The notes: a model not told the origin generated them from the letters alone. A DNA stretch of 64,000 nucleotides from YC2-FULL-38-9 sp964629635 (GCA_964629635.1 CAZVQS010000002.1:62001-126000), one strand, 5' to 3'. Numbered from the stretch's first letter, positions 51,538-61,650 are shown. Numbers and translations are program-made.

Positions 51538-54500
51538 ATGATGACCAAGGAGTTCAAACTGCTGTATGACCGCCTCAATCCCGAACAGAAGCGGGGAGTG
51601 GACACCGTGGAAGGCCCGGTCATGGTTATCGCGGGACCCGGCACGGGCAAGACGCAGGTTCTTATCCTCCGGATCGCAAACATCCTCCTCAACGCGCAGA
51701 TAGAGCCGGAAAATATATTGGTCCTCACCTTCACGGAATCGGCGGCGTACGAAATGCGCAAACGGCTTGTTGCTCTCATCGGTACACCCGGCTACCGGGT
51801 GGAGATATCGACGTTCCATGGGTTCTGCAACAACCTCATCCAGCACCACGGGGACGAATTCGACAACCTGGCCTCGTTTGAAGCAGTGGATGAGCTTGAA
51901 CAGATGGAAATCGTCGAAACGATCCTCAATACGGAGCGGTTCAGGCACATCCGCCCGATGGGCGCCCCCCTCCATTACATCAGGTCCATCCTTTCAACGA
52001 TAAGCGACCTGAAAAAGGAAGGCGTACGCGTTGACGCATTCGCGGAAGGAATTAAAAAACAGGAAGCAGACTTCCTCAAGACGGACGACCTGTATCACGA
52101 AAAAGGCATACACAAGGGTATCATGAAAGGCAAGTACTCCGCCCTGGAGAAAAAAATCGAAAAAAACAAGGAGCTTCTGGTCGTATACAGGAGGTACGAG
52201 GAAATGCTGCGAGCCCGGCGCAAATACGACTACAACGACATGCTTCTTGAAGTCATCCGCGCGTTCCGCACCAACACGGGGCTTCTTTTGCAGATGCAGG
52301 AGCTCTACCAGTATTTCCTGGTCGACGAGCACCAGGACACGAACCGCGCACAGAACGACATCATTGAGCTTTTGTGCAATTACCACCCGAACCCGAACCT
52401 GTTTGTGGTGGGCGACGAGAAGCAGGCCATATTCCGGTTCCAGGGCGCAACGCTTGAGAATTTCCTGTACTTCAAAAACCTCTACAAAGGAGCGACCCTC
52501 ATCAATTTGAGCGAGAACTACCGCTCGACCCAGATGATCCTTGATGCCGCCCACAGTCTCATTTCGCACAACCCGAAATCGGTCGCGCTCCTGCCTCACA
52601 ACCTGAAAGCGGCGGTGCCCGGCCGGGAGGAGCTGTCGATCGAGGTCGCGAAACTGTCCTCGTTCTACGGCGAATACCGGTTCCTGGTTGAGGATATCAG
52701 GGCCCGCCTGGAAAAAGGCGTCGAACCGAGGGAGATTGCGGTGCTTGCGCGCAACAACAAGGACATCGAGCCGATGGTCGAGGCGCTTGAGAAGGAGGGC
52801 ATCCAGTTTATCGTCGAATCGAGCCAGAACGTGTTCCAGGACCTTACCATCCGGAAGCTTATAACCCTTTTCTACGCCATCCACCGCCTCGGATCGGATA
52901 AGGAGCTCATCGAGGCGATGCACATCGACATTTTCGGGATCGCGCCGATTGACATATACCGCATCGTTCGGCATGCCCAGGTGCGCAAGACATTTGTCTG
53001 GGACGTGCTGACAGGCGAGGAGTTCGGTAAGCTTGCCTTGAAAAACCCGGAAGCCGTTTTCCGGTTCGTGGACCGTATCGAGGACTGGAAAACGAAAAGC
53101 ATGAACGACAGCTTCGACAATACGTTCATCGACATCCTCAACAATTCCGGTTTCCTGGAGCGTGTTCTGGGGCGGAAGGACAAGTTCGGCACAGTCGACA
53201 AGATTGGCACGATCTACAACGACATCAAGCGGCTGGTCGCCAAGGACCATTCGTTTAACCTGGACCGGTATATCGCCTATATCGAACTTCTGGACAAACA
53301 CAAGATATCCCTTTTCACCCCCACTCCCTCCACCCTCAAGCCGGGGATCAGGCTCATGACCGCGCACAAGGCGAAAGGACTGGAGTTTGATTATGTATAT
53401 ATAATCAACGCATTCGACGGCCACTGGGGCAATAAGCGCAAGGAGTCCCGCCTGTTTCTCATACCGTGGGAGCACCTGTCGGTCAAATACGACACGGTGA
53501 CCATGGACGGCGCCAACGAGGACGAACGCAGGCTGTTCTATGTCGCCCTCACCCGTGCGCGGCGGCAGGTGACCGTCTCCTATTCGACCGCCGGAATCGA
53601 TGGCAAGGAACAGGTGATGACGCAGTTTGTTGAGGAAATCACGCCCGGATTCCGGACCGAACGGGACACGTCCGCGTTCGAGAAGGAATTCGCCGCGCAT
53701 CCTGAAATGCTTCTCCTGAAAAAGAAAGAACGGAAGATGCCGATTGAGGAGGAATTCAGGGAGAACAAACAATTCTTCAACGACATGTTCCGGCACCGCG
53801 GGTTGTCCGTCTCAGCCCTTAACAACTACATGGACTGTCCATGGAAATATTTTTTCCGCAACCTGCTTCTTCTGCCTGACGTGAAAAGCACGCCCATGAT
53901 TTTCGGTTCCAGCATACACGAAGCGTTGAATTCATATCTCCGTGCCCGGGAAACGAAGCCGGTGGGCGAGGAATTTGTCGTTGAGGAATACAAAAAGTCC
54001 CTCGGCAGCCAACCTTTAAGCGAGCGCGAGCTTCTCGAGCTCACTGAGAAGGGAACGCGGGTGATACGCGATTTTTACCGGGAAAAGGCAAGCAAATGGA
54101 AAAAAGGGATGCTCAGCGAGCTCAATATCCGCGGTATCCGGTTTACCGAACACATATTCCTGAACGGCAAGATCGACATGATCGAGCGGCTCGACGCCAA
54201 GGGGAATGTTGCGGTATACGACTTCAAGACCGGAAAACCGAAATCCCGCGCATATATCGAAGGGGACATCAAGTCCGGCAACGGGGATTACAAACGGCAG
54301 CTCGTGTTTTACAAGATCCTGCTGGACCGCTTCAAGGAAGGCAGACTCAAGATGACCATGCAGGAGGGCGTCATCGAGTTCGTGGAAAAAAACGACAAAG
54401 GCGCGTACCAGACGGAGCGGTTTGCCATAACGGACGAGGAGACGAAAGAACTTGAAAAGCTTATCGTGAAGGTGTCAAACGAAATACTTGATCTTAATTT

Positions 54501-54570
54501 CCTGAATGAAACCTGCGACGACAAGGACTGCGACTACTGCAAACTCCGCTCATTTATGGAGAGAGCCTAA
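51538..54570 (+). CDS. UvrD/PcrA-type helicase fused to RecB/AddB-type nuclease
   Basis: 1010 residues. SF1 helicase motifs: LNPEQKRGV (Q motif), AGPGTGKT near residue 33 (Walker A), FLVDEHQDTN near residue 260 (Walker B), VGDEKQAIFRFQG, NYRS, TAHKAKGLEFDYVYI and LFYVALTRAR. The C-terminal PD-(D/E)XK nuclease has GKIDMIERLD and VYDFKTGK. Cys near 767 (YMDCPWKYFF) plus three Cys in CDDKDCDYC near 993-1001 match the iron-sulfur staple of AddB-type nucleases. It likely processes DNA ends for recombination. TATAAT at 51521-51526 precedes the ATG. It overlaps the next gene by 21 bp. Confidence 0.92.
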   Translation: MMTKEFKLLYDRLNPEQKRGVDTVEGPVMVIAGPGTGKTQVLILRIANILLNAQIEPENILVLTFTESAAYEMRKRLVALIGTPGYRVEISTFHGFCNNLIQHHGDEFDNLASFEAVDELEQMEIVETILNTERFRHIRPMGAPLHYIRSILSTISDLKKEGVRVDAFAEGIKKQEADFLKTDDLYHEKGIHKGIMKGKYSALEKKIEKNKELLVVYRRYEEMLRARRKYDYNDMLLEVIRAFRTNTGLLLQMQELYQYFLVDEHQDTNRAQNDIIELLCNYHPNPNLFVVGDEKQAIFRFQGATLENFLYFKNLYKGATLINLSENYRSTQMILDAAHSLISHNPKSVALLPHNLKAAVPGREELSIEVAKLSSFYGEYRFLVEDIRARLEKGVEPREIAVLARNNKDIEPMVEALEKEGIQFIVESSQNVFQDLTIRKLITLFYAIHRLGSDKELIEAMHIDIFGIAPIDIYRIVRHAQVRKTFVWDVLTGEEFGKLALKNPEAVFRFVDRIEDWKTKSMNDSFDNTFIDILNNSGFLERVLGRKDKFGTVDKIGTIYNDIKRLVAKDHSFNLDRYIAYIELLDKHKISLFTPTPSTLKPGIRLMTAHKAKGLEFDYVYIINAFDGHWGNKRKESRLFLIPWEHLSVKYDTVTMDGANEDERRLFYVALTRARRQVTVSYSTAGIDGKEQVMTQFVEEITPGFRTERDTSAFEKEFAAHPEMLLLKKKERKMPIEEEFRENKQFFNDMFRHRGLSVSALNNYMDCPWKYFFRNLLLLPDVKSTPMIFGSSIHEALNSYLRARETKPVGEEFVVEEYKKSLGSQPLSERELLELTEKGTRVIRDFYREKASKWKKGMLSELNIRGIRFTEHIFLNGKIDMIERLDAKGNVAVYDFKTGKPKSRAYIEGDIKSGNGDYKRQLVFYKILLDRFKEGRLKMTMQEGVIEFVEKNDKGAYQTERFAITDEETKELEKLIVKVSNEILDLNFLNETCDDKDCDYCKLRSFMERA

Positions 54571-55422
54571 ACGGTGTGACGGGTGATGTTCGTGCGGCTC
54601 CACATAGTGCGCTTCGTACACCGCAACCAGCTGGAATATGAATATGAGGGAAAAATAGAGAAACAGGGTGTTCCATATGTTGACCGGGAAAATGACGAAG
54701 AGCACGGAGGACAAAAGGGGAAGACTTGAGGAATGCAAACCCACCTGCAGTATTTTCCGGAACGTATACTTTTTTCCGAACAGGGAATAGAAAATGTAAA
54801 CGGACAGGCTGGACGCAAGAACGTAGAAAATATTAAGAAGGTACACGGACAAGGGGGTAACAAGAAGCAGTGAAAAGGCGACTATCGGAACGTAATACCC
54901 GAGCACCTCAAGTGCGCGGTCCGCATATTCGACGATCGTCTTCTTGTCCAAATCAAGGTTCGTCAGGTAACTGCCGAAAGAAAACGATTTCGTATAGGTC
55001 CGGTACCGGGCTACCGCATCGGTGCCGGTGAGCAGAAGCTGTGCGCCGTATGAAAACACTTCGCCCTGTCCCGCGCGCTCGTCCACGACCGCAAGAAGCT
55101 GGATCCGGTCGTCGCAGCTGAACCAGACAAACAAAGGCATCTCCTGGTTGGTCGAAAGTATGCCCTCCCTTATATGTAATATATAGTTGTCCGGGATCCG
55201 GTCAAGCGAACTGTGTATGCATGCCTGCATGCGGGCCGGATTATTCCCATTCATCCGCAAACCGACGACCGTAAGGATCGCCAATGAAGTGAAAAAAAGT
55301 ATCGCAAGAAAGAAAAGCGCTGAAAACCCCATCCTGCTCCTGAGCACTTTTGCGTAATAGGATGTTTGGGGTACAATACTGCCCGTCAGAACATGAAAAA
55401 AGGTCTTGACTTTTCTCCCCAT
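54550..55422 (-). CDS. DUF1189-like membrane protein
   Basis: 290 residues. One helix near residue 32-52, an outer domain of about 120 residues, and four to five helices in the C-terminal half. The N-terminal amphipathic KTFFHVLTGSIVPQTSYYAKVL and overall layout resemble DUF1189, but I am not certain. The start at 55422 (MGRKVKTFF) is preferred over an upstream ATG at 55458 on topology grounds. Divergent from tuf. Confidence 0.6.
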   Translation of the reverse strand: MGRKVKTFFHVLTGSIVPQTSYYAKVLRSRMGFSALFFLAILFFTSLAILTVVGLRMNGNNPARMQACIHSSLDRIPDNYILHIREGILSTNQEMPLFVWFSCDDRIQLLAVVDERAGQGEVFSYGAQLLLTGTDAVARYRTYTKSFSFGSYLTNLDLDKKTIVEYADRALEVLGYYVPIVAFSLLLVTPLSVYLLNIFYVLASSLSVYIFYSLFGKKYTFRKILQVGLHSSSLPLLSSVLFVIFPVNIWNTLFLYFSLIFIFQLVAVYEAHYVEPHEHHPSHRLGSLHK

Positions 55423-55527
55423 ACCAATTATGATAGAGAAGTTAGGAAAAAAAATCAACTTCGTTTGAAACAGTCAAACTGAGATTTGGTAATTTTTCTG
55501 TTATATTAATAATTACTTTTTTATAGT

Positions 55528-56712
<1,185 letters not shown>

Positions 56713-56746
56713 GACAGTACTTATTACATAAAGCACTTTTACAGTT

Positions 56747-57055
56747 ATGCCCAAAGGAAGAATTCGGATCAAACTAAAAGCGTACGACTACAGACTGATT
56801 GATGACACGTGCCAGAAGCTTGTTGATACGGCTATACGCACCGGCGCATCGATCATCGGTCCGATTCCCTTGCCGACCAAGACAGAGGTGTTCGTCGTAA
56901 ACAAATCATCCTTTGTCGACAAAGACGCGCGGGAGCACTTTGGGCTGAAGACCCATAAGAGACTGATCGACATCGTGAACCCCACGAACCAGACCATCGA
57001 TTCTCTTATGCACCTTGAATTGCCTGCCGGTGTAGAAGTGGAAGTAAAAATGTAA
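56747..57055 (+). CDS. rpsJ: 30S ribosomal protein S10
   Basis: 102 residues, complete: starts RIRIKLKAYDYRLID, contains GPIPLPTKTEVF and ends with the VEVEVKM strand. Besides its place in the 30S head it is the NusE antitermination factor. It is separated from rplC by 157 bases that hold a separate promoter and attenuator. Confidence 0.97.
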   Translation: MPKGRIRIKLKAYDYRLIDDTCQKLVDTAIRTGASIIGPIPLPTKTEVFVVNKSSFVDKDAREHFGLKTHKRLIDIVNPTNQTIDSLMHLELPAGVEVEVKM

Positions 57056-57076
57056 TCGAAGATATTGTTTTTCTGC

Positions 57077-57105
57077 TTGAACATTTGAGCTGACTAGTAT
57101 ATAAT
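57077..57105 (+). promoter_or_regulatory. Promoter upstream of rplC
   Basis: TTGAAC (57077-57082), 17 bases, TATAAT (57100-57105). It is placed between rpsJ and rplC and should drive the long ribosomal-protein operon separately from tuf-rpsJ. Confidence 0.75.
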
Positions 57106-57115
57106 GGAGGCTCGC

Positions 57116-57145
57116 ATGTTTTCAGAAAAATCAATCTCGGATTGA
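57116..57145 (+). CDS. Putative 9-residue leader peptide before rplC
   Basis: ATG 57116 to TGA 57143-57145, reading MFSEKSISD. The start lies 10 bases after the -10 box; a GGAGG at 57106-57110 would be at the very edge of the transcript. The stop codon sits inside the GATTG segment needed for the antiterminator fold. Support comes from its position and from similar short ORFs in the two other leaders. Confidence 0.4.
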   Translation: MFSEKSISD

Positions 57146-57190
57146 ATGGCTTTATCGAAAATGAGCCCCCAATCTGGGGCTTATTTTTTT
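57131..57190 (+). promoter_or_regulatory. rplC leader attenuator with competing hairpins
   Basis: Terminator fold: AGCCCC (57164-57169) pairs with GGGGCT (57176-57181), followed by TATTTTTTT. Competing fold: GATTG (57140-57144) pairs with CAATC (57170-57174) and GGCT (57148-57151) with AGCC (57164-57167), which uses up the 5' arm and loop of the terminator. A third hairpin, TCAATC (57131-57136) with GATTGA (57140-57145), can hold GATTG out of the antiterminator. The terminator ends 22 bases before the rplC start. Confidence 0.65.
57164..57190 (+). terminator. Intrinsic terminator in the rplC leader
   Basis: Six-base-pair G:C-rich stem with a 6-base loop and a tail with seven consecutive T. 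Since rpsJ lies upstream it can also end the tuf-rpsJ transcript. Confidence 0.8.
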
Positions 57191-57212
57191 GGTTAATATC
57201 TAAACATAATCT

Positions 57213-57884
57213 ATGAACGGTTTTATTCTCGGAGAAAAGTCAAAAATGAGCCAGACCTTTACGGAAAAAGGCGAACGCGTTCCCACAACCTTTATCAAGA
57301 CCGCGCCCTGCTATGTCGTATCCATTAAGACCGCGGATACCGACGGCTATGCAAGCGTCCAACTCGGATTCAAGCAAGTCAGGAAAATCGGCAAATCCAG
57401 CGAAGGAGTATTAAAAAAAGCGGGAGTAAAAACCCCGCTTCGTTTTTTACGCGAATTCCGTGTCGAGAAAAACACCGGAGTCAAACTCGTTGAGGAAGAG
57501 GGAAAGAAAGTCATGATGCTCGGCGACAAGAAATTCGCGGTCGGCCAGGAACTGAAGCCCGCCGACATATTCGCAAAAGGCGAAACGGTTACCGTATCCG
57601 GCACCTCCAAGGGAAAAGGATTCCAGGGTGTCGTGAAACGCCACGCCTTCAAAGGCGGTTCGAAAACCCACGGACAGTCAGACCGCCAGCGTGCACCGGG
57701 CGCGATCGGCATGACGACAACCCCGGGCCGCGTATTCAAAGGAAAGCGGATGGCGGGACGCATGGGAAGCGACCGCATCACCATGAGCGGACTGCAGATA
57801 GTTGACATAACGGAGGAAGGCATTCGCATAAAAGGTTTGGTTCCCGGAGCATCCGGCGGACTTCTAGAAGTAAGGCAGGCATAA
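57213..57884 (+). CDS. rplC: 50S ribosomal protein L3
   Basis: 223 residues; binds near the peptidyl-transferase centre. FILGEKSKMSQTF start, GTSKGKGFQGVVKRH and the GRVFKGKRMAGRMG segment are typical. First gene after the attenuator leader; rplD follows after 4 bases. Confidence 0.97.
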   Translation: MNGFILGEKSKMSQTFTEKGERVPTTFIKTAPCYVVSIKTADTDGYASVQLGFKQVRKIGKSSEGVLKKAGVKTPLRFLREFRVEKNTGVKLVEEEGKKVMMLGDKKFAVGQELKPADIFAKGETVTVSGTSKGKGFQGVVKRHAFKGGSKTHGQSDRQRAPGAIGMTTTPGRVFKGKRMAGRMGSDRITMSGLQIVDITEEGIRIKGLVPGASGGLLEVRQA

Positions 57885-57888
57885 TCAT

Positions 57889-58542
57889 ATGGCAGAAACT
57901 AAATCAAAAAAAGGGATAACAACATACAGCATAACCGGCGAAAACGCAGGTGAAGCAGCAGCGGCAAAAGGAATTTTCGACAAGACCGTATCACCGGAAC
58001 TGCTCGCGCAGTACGTCCGGGTATACCAGACAAACAAACGCCAGGGAAACGCCTCAACCAAGACCCGTGCGGAAGTGGCAGGCACAACCAAGAAAATGTA
58101 CAAACAGAAGGGAACCGGCCGCGCGCGCCACGGTTCGTACAAAGCGCCCATCTTCAAGGGAGGCGGCGTTGTCGGCGGACCCCAGCCGAAAGAGTATCGT
58201 CTTTCCATGAACAAGAAACAGAAAAAACTCGCCCTTTTCGGTGCGTTAACCCTCAAATACACGGCAGGGGACGTGCTGAGCCTGGGCGGCGACGTGAAGG
58301 AAGCAAAAACAAAAACCTTCGCCTCATTTCTCAAGAAACTTGAACTCACGGACAAAAAAGTGCTTTTCGTCACTCCGGTGAAGGATGAGGAAAACATAAG
58401 CCTCTCGCTCCGGAACATTGCGAAAGTGAAGTTCATGCAGGCGCATTCGGTGAATGCATACGAGGTGCTTGACGCGGCGAAAGTAGTATTTGTCGGAGAC
58501 GCTTTGAAAGAATTAGAAACCCATTATTTGAACCAGGAATGA
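57889..58542 (+). CDS. rplD: 50S ribosomal protein L4
   Basis: 217 residues. The extended loop with KQKGTGRARHGSYKAPIFKGGG is the tunnel-wall signature. In E. coli L4 represses its own operon by attenuation at the S10 leader, so it is a candidate effector for the leader before rplC, although the leader here differs. It overlaps rplW by 4 bp. Confidence 0.97.
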   Translation: MAETKSKKGITTYSITGENAGEAAAAKGIFDKTVSPELLAQYVRVYQTNKRQGNASTKTRAEVAGTTKKMYKQKGTGRARHGSYKAPIFKGGGVVGGPQPKEYRLSMNKKQKKLALFGALTLKYTAGDVLSLGGDVKEAKTKTFASFLKKLELTDKKVLFVTPVKDEENISLSLRNIAKVKFMQAHSVNAYEVLDAAKVVFVGDALKELETHYLNQE

Positions 58543-58826
58543 AAATAGACAACGTCATCATCAAACCGGTACTGACCGAAAAAGCAACCCAGGCCGCGCA
58601 AAACAAGACTTATACGTTTGAAGTAAGCAAACTCGCGAACAAGAACCAGATCGCCTCCGTGCTCGAGTCGATTTACGGAGTTAAAGTGAAAAGCGTCAGG
58701 GTATCGGTGAGAAAGGGAAAAGTCAAACGCGTCGGCAAAAGGCAGACATCAAAAGATATGCCTGACCGGAAAATAGCAGTTGTAACCGTGACCGAGGGTA
58801 CGATCAACGTATTCCCGCAGGTATAA
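58539..58826 (+). CDS. rplW: 50S ribosomal protein L23
   Basis: 95 residues; located at the exit tunnel, docking site of SRP and trigger factor. IIKPVLTEKATQAAQNKTYTF and VNAVRV-like KVKSVRVSVRKGK are typical. Coupled to rplD by a 4-bp overlap. Confidence 0.96.
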   Translation: MKIDNVIIKPVLTEKATQAAQNKTYTFEVSKLANKNQIASVLESIYGVKVKSVRVSVRKGKVKRVGKRQTSKDMPDRKIAVVTVTEGTINVFPQV

Positions 58827-58839
58827 CAGATAACATCTT

Positions 58840-59613
58840 ATGAAAACCCAGTATCCCAAAACGCACAATCCGGAGAAAAGCCTGATCAAGATCCTGAAAA
58901 AGCATTCGGGCCGCGATCATTTCGGCCACGTTTCCGTCCGCCACCAGGGCGCACGCCAGAAGCGGTATTACCGCATGATCGATTTCAAACGCGACAAATA
59001 CAACATGGAGGGACGGGTTGAAGTGATCGAATATGATCCGAACCGGAACGTATACATCGCGCTCATCCAGTATCCGGACGGCGAAAAACGGTACATTCTC
59101 CAGCCCAACACCCTGAAAATCGGCGACCTCGTTGTTTCGGGGGAGAATGTTGACATCAAAACCGGAAACGCGATGCCCTTGAAAAGCATCCCGATCGGCA
59201 TCGAAGTCCACAATATCGAAATCCATCCCCGTCAGGGAGGAAAAATGATCCGCGGCGCGGGTACGGCAGCGGTCGTGATCGCAAAAGACAGCCCGTTTGT
59301 CCATATCAAGCTTCCCTCGGGTGAAGTGAAGAAATTCAATGAAGGTTGTTTTGCAACGGTCGGCATGCTCGGCAATATTCCGCACAAGGACGAGATAATC
59401 GGCAAGGCCGGAAGGAAACGCCTCATGGGTGTCCGCCCGACAGTACGCGGTACCGCACAGAACCCGAGATCGCATCCGCACGGCGGAGGAGAAGGAAGAG
59501 TCGGAGAAGGCATGCATCCGAAAACCCCGTGGGGAAAGCCCGCAAGAGGCAAACGGACACGCAAGCCGTCCAAATGGAGCAATAAGTTCGTCGTTACATC
59601 AAGGCACAAATAA
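58840..59613 (+). CDS. rplB: 50S ribosomal protein L2
   Basis: 257 residues, slightly shorter than the usual 275. RNA-binding core with GRDHFGHVSVRHQGA and the C-terminal HPHGGGEGRV-type loop containing the conserved His needed for peptidyl transfer. The next gene is rplV: the usual rpsS is not here. Confidence 0.97.
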   Translation: MKTQYPKTHNPEKSLIKILKKHSGRDHFGHVSVRHQGARQKRYYRMIDFKRDKYNMEGRVEVIEYDPNRNVYIALIQYPDGEKRYILQPNTLKIGDLVVSGENVDIKTGNAMPLKSIPIGIEVHNIEIHPRQGGKMIRGAGTAAVVIAKDSPFVHIKLPSGEVKKFNEGCFATVGMLGNIPHKDEIIGKAGRKRLMGVRPTVRGTAQNPRSHPHGGGEGRVGEGMHPKTPWGKPARGKRTRKPSKWSNKFVVTSRHK

Positions 59614-59615
59614 CT

Positions 59616-60110
59616 ATGGAAGCAACAGCATATTTCAAAAACCTGCATATTTCGCCCAAGAAACTGAGGTTCATCCTGCCGGAGATAAAAAAGATGACGC
59701 CCGCACAGTCGCTGGACCATCTCTTTTATTCGCCCCGCAAGGGTGCCCGCATTTTCTACAAAGCAGTGAAGTCGGCGATCGACAACGCGAAATATACTTT
59801 AAAAGTGAGCGAGGATTTGCTAAAATTCAAGGTATTCACGGTTGAACAGGGAAATGTACTGAAGCGCTTCAGACCGGGAGGAAGAGGAACTGCAAAGCCC
59901 TACAAGAAACGGTTCTCCCACGTAAAGATCGTGCTCGAAGCAATGGTCAAACCGGGTGCCAAAGCCAAAGCCGCAAAGGCGGATGCGAAACCGGCAAAAG
60001 CTGTCGAGAAAAAGACACCGGCAACAGAAAAAAATGATTTAAAAGTTGAGGCAACTGAAAAGAAAGTTGTCAAAGCTGCGCCTAAAAAAGCAAGCACAAG
60101 TCAAAAGTAA
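59616..60110 (+). CDS. rplV: 50S ribosomal protein L22 with long tail
   Basis: The first 112 residues are the L22 fold (YFKNLHISPKKLRFILPEI, then FRPGGRGTAKPYKKRFSHVKIVLE) with the tunnel hairpin. A further 50 residues rich in Ala and Lys form a probably disordered extension. The stop TAA overlaps the rpsC ATG by 1 base. Confidence 0.95.
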   Translation: MEATAYFKNLHISPKKLRFILPEIKKMTPAQSLDHLFYSPRKGARIFYKAVKSAIDNAKYTLKVSEDLLKFKVFTVEQGNVLKRFRPGGRGTAKPYKKRFSHVKIVLEAMVKPGAKAKAAKADAKPAKAVEKKTPATEKNDLKVEATEKKVVKAAPKKASTSQK

Positions 60111-60745
60111 TGGGACAAAAAGTAGATCCGAAAGGTTTACGATTGGGAATCGTATATAACTGGAATTCCCGCTGGTATTTCAGCAACAAGCGCTCCTTCA
60201 AGGATACGCTTATTTCAGACATCAAAATCAGGCGCAAGCTTCTGGAGAAATTCGGATTCGCGTCCGTTACCCAGATCGATCTGGAACGCGCAATCAAGAA
60301 AATAACCGCAATCATCTATTCCGTCAAACCGGGCATGATCATCGGCCGCGGCGGAAAGGGGCTTGAGGAAGTGAAGAAGTATATCGTCGGCGAGATCGGC
60401 AAGAAAAAGGACAAGGAACTGAAGATCGAATTGAAAGTGGAGCCCGTCAAGAAACCGTACCTGAGCGCATATTTCGTATCGCAGCTCGTTGCGGAAAAGC
60501 TCGTGAAAGGGTTTTCGCACCGTCCCGTCATCCACCAGGCAATGAACCGCGTGATGGAAGCCGGCGGCAAAGGCGTCAAAATCCAGATCGGCGGAAGAAT
60601 CAACGGAGCGGAGATTTCGCGCCGGGAGAAATATTTCCAGGGCACCATTCCCACCTCGACCATCAGGGAATACGTCGATTTCTCAAGATACGCGGCTCTT
60701 ACCAAATCAGGATACGTCGGAGTAAAAGTTTGGATTTGCAGATAA
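60110..60745 (+). CDS. rpsC: 30S ribosomal protein S3
   Basis: 211 residues. GQKVDPKGLRLGI start, KH domain (PGMIIGRGGKGLEEVKKYI) and C-terminal domain with GRINGAEISRREKYFQGTIPTSTIRE. It lines the mRNA entry channel. The start is fixed by the TAATG overlap with rplV. Confidence 0.97.
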   Translation: MGQKVDPKGLRLGIVYNWNSRWYFSNKRSFKDTLISDIKIRRKLLEKFGFASVTQIDLERAIKKITAIIYSVKPGMIIGRGGKGLEEVKKYIVGEIGKKKDKELKIELKVEPVKKPYLSAYFVSQLVAEKLVKGFSHRPVIHQAMNRVMEAGGKGVKIQIGGRINGAEISRREKYFQGTIPTSTIREYVDFSRYAALTKSGYVGVKVWICR

Positions 60746-60751
60746 ACGAAT

Positions 60752-61162
60752 ATGTTAGCCCCCAAAAGACAGAAATACAGAAAAACGTTCAGAGGAATCT
60801 GGAGAAAAATGGCAGTCAAAGGACAGAATTTGTCATTCGGCAATTTCGGACTGAAGGCAGTCACGAGAGGATTCATCAAGGACCGCGAGATTGAAGCGTG
60901 TCGCGTAATTCTCGCGCGTGCAACCAGGAAATCCGGCAAGTTCTGGATCAGGATTTTCCCCGACAAACCGTATACAAAGAAACCGCCGGAAGTTACCATG
61001 GGTGCCGGCAAGGGTGACGTCGCGTATTTCGTCGCATCCGTCGTTCCGGGAAGAATCCTTTTCGAAATTGACGGCATCACCGCGGCGGAAGCGAAAGCGG
61101 TGCTCGAAAGCGCAGGCAGCAAATTATCAGTGAAGGGCAAGTTCGTCACGAAAGAAATATGA
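60752..61162 (+). CDS. rplP: 50S ribosomal protein L16
   Basis: 136 residues; starts MLAPKRQKYRKTFRG and contains FGLKAVTRGFIKDREIEACR and MGAGKGDVAYFVASV. It helps position A-site tRNA. It overlaps rpmC by 4 bp. Confidence 0.97.
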   Translation: MLAPKRQKYRKTFRGIWRKMAVKGQNLSFGNFGLKAVTRGFIKDREIEACRVILARATRKSGKFWIRIFPDKPYTKKPPEVTMGAGKGDVAYFVASVVPGRILFEIDGITAAEAKAVLESAGSKLSVKGKFVTKEI

Positions 61163-61380
61163 AAAAAGCAGTGAAGGATTACGAAGCAAAAACGGCGGCG
61201 GTGCTCGCAAAAGATGCGGAAGCGCTCAGGAAGGAAATCGCGAAACTGAATCTTGAAGCGAAATCCAATCCCCAGAAAGACACGAACAACCTGATGAAAA
61301 AACGGAAACAGTTAGCGGTCATTCTTACCGTGATGAACGGCAAGAAGGCCAAGGAATCGGCAAAACCCGAGGTTAAATAA
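61159..61380 (+). CDS. rpmC: 50S ribosomal protein L29
   Basis: 73 residues, two-helix protein. Sequence is divergent, but the position between L16 and S17 and the LRKEIAKLNLEAKSN segment support L29. Lys-rich tail. Confidence 0.88.
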   Translation: MKKAVKDYEAKTAAVLAKDAEALRKEIAKLNLEAKSNPQKDTNNLMKKRKQLAVILTVMNGKKAKESAKPEVK

Positions 61381-61394
61381 TTGATACAAAAACC

Positions 61395-61643
61395 ATGGCA
61401 CAAACAATGATCGGAAAAATCGTCTCGACGAAAATGGAGAAAACGGTAGTGGTTTCGGTGGAGCGGAAATTCCGCCATCCGAAATACCAGAAAGTGATAA
61501 AGCGACACAAGAGATTCAAAGCCCACAATGAAGTGAAGGGGATTAAGATGGACGATTACGTCACGATCAGGGAAACTAAGCCCGTTTCAAAGGATATCAA
61601 GCACACGGTAGTAGAGAAAGTTGAGCGCGCGAGCTTAAAATAA
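61395..61643 (+). CDS. rpsQ: 30S ribosomal protein S17
   Basis: 82 residues. MIGKIVSTKMEKTVVVSVER and YVTIRETKPVSKDIKHTVVE are diagnostic. An OB-fold assembly protein of the 30S body. Confidence 0.96.
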   Translation: MAQTMIGKIVSTKMEKTVVVSVERKFRHPKYQKVIKRHKRFKAHNEVKGIKMDDYVTIRETKPVSKDIKHTVVEKVERASLK

Positions 61644-61650
61644 TACACCT

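Noticed and set aside
51994..53796. 600-codon open frame antisense to the helicase-nuclease gene
   Set aside because: It mirrors the codon structure of the real gene, has no recognisable motif, and the sense strand has complete helicase motifs.
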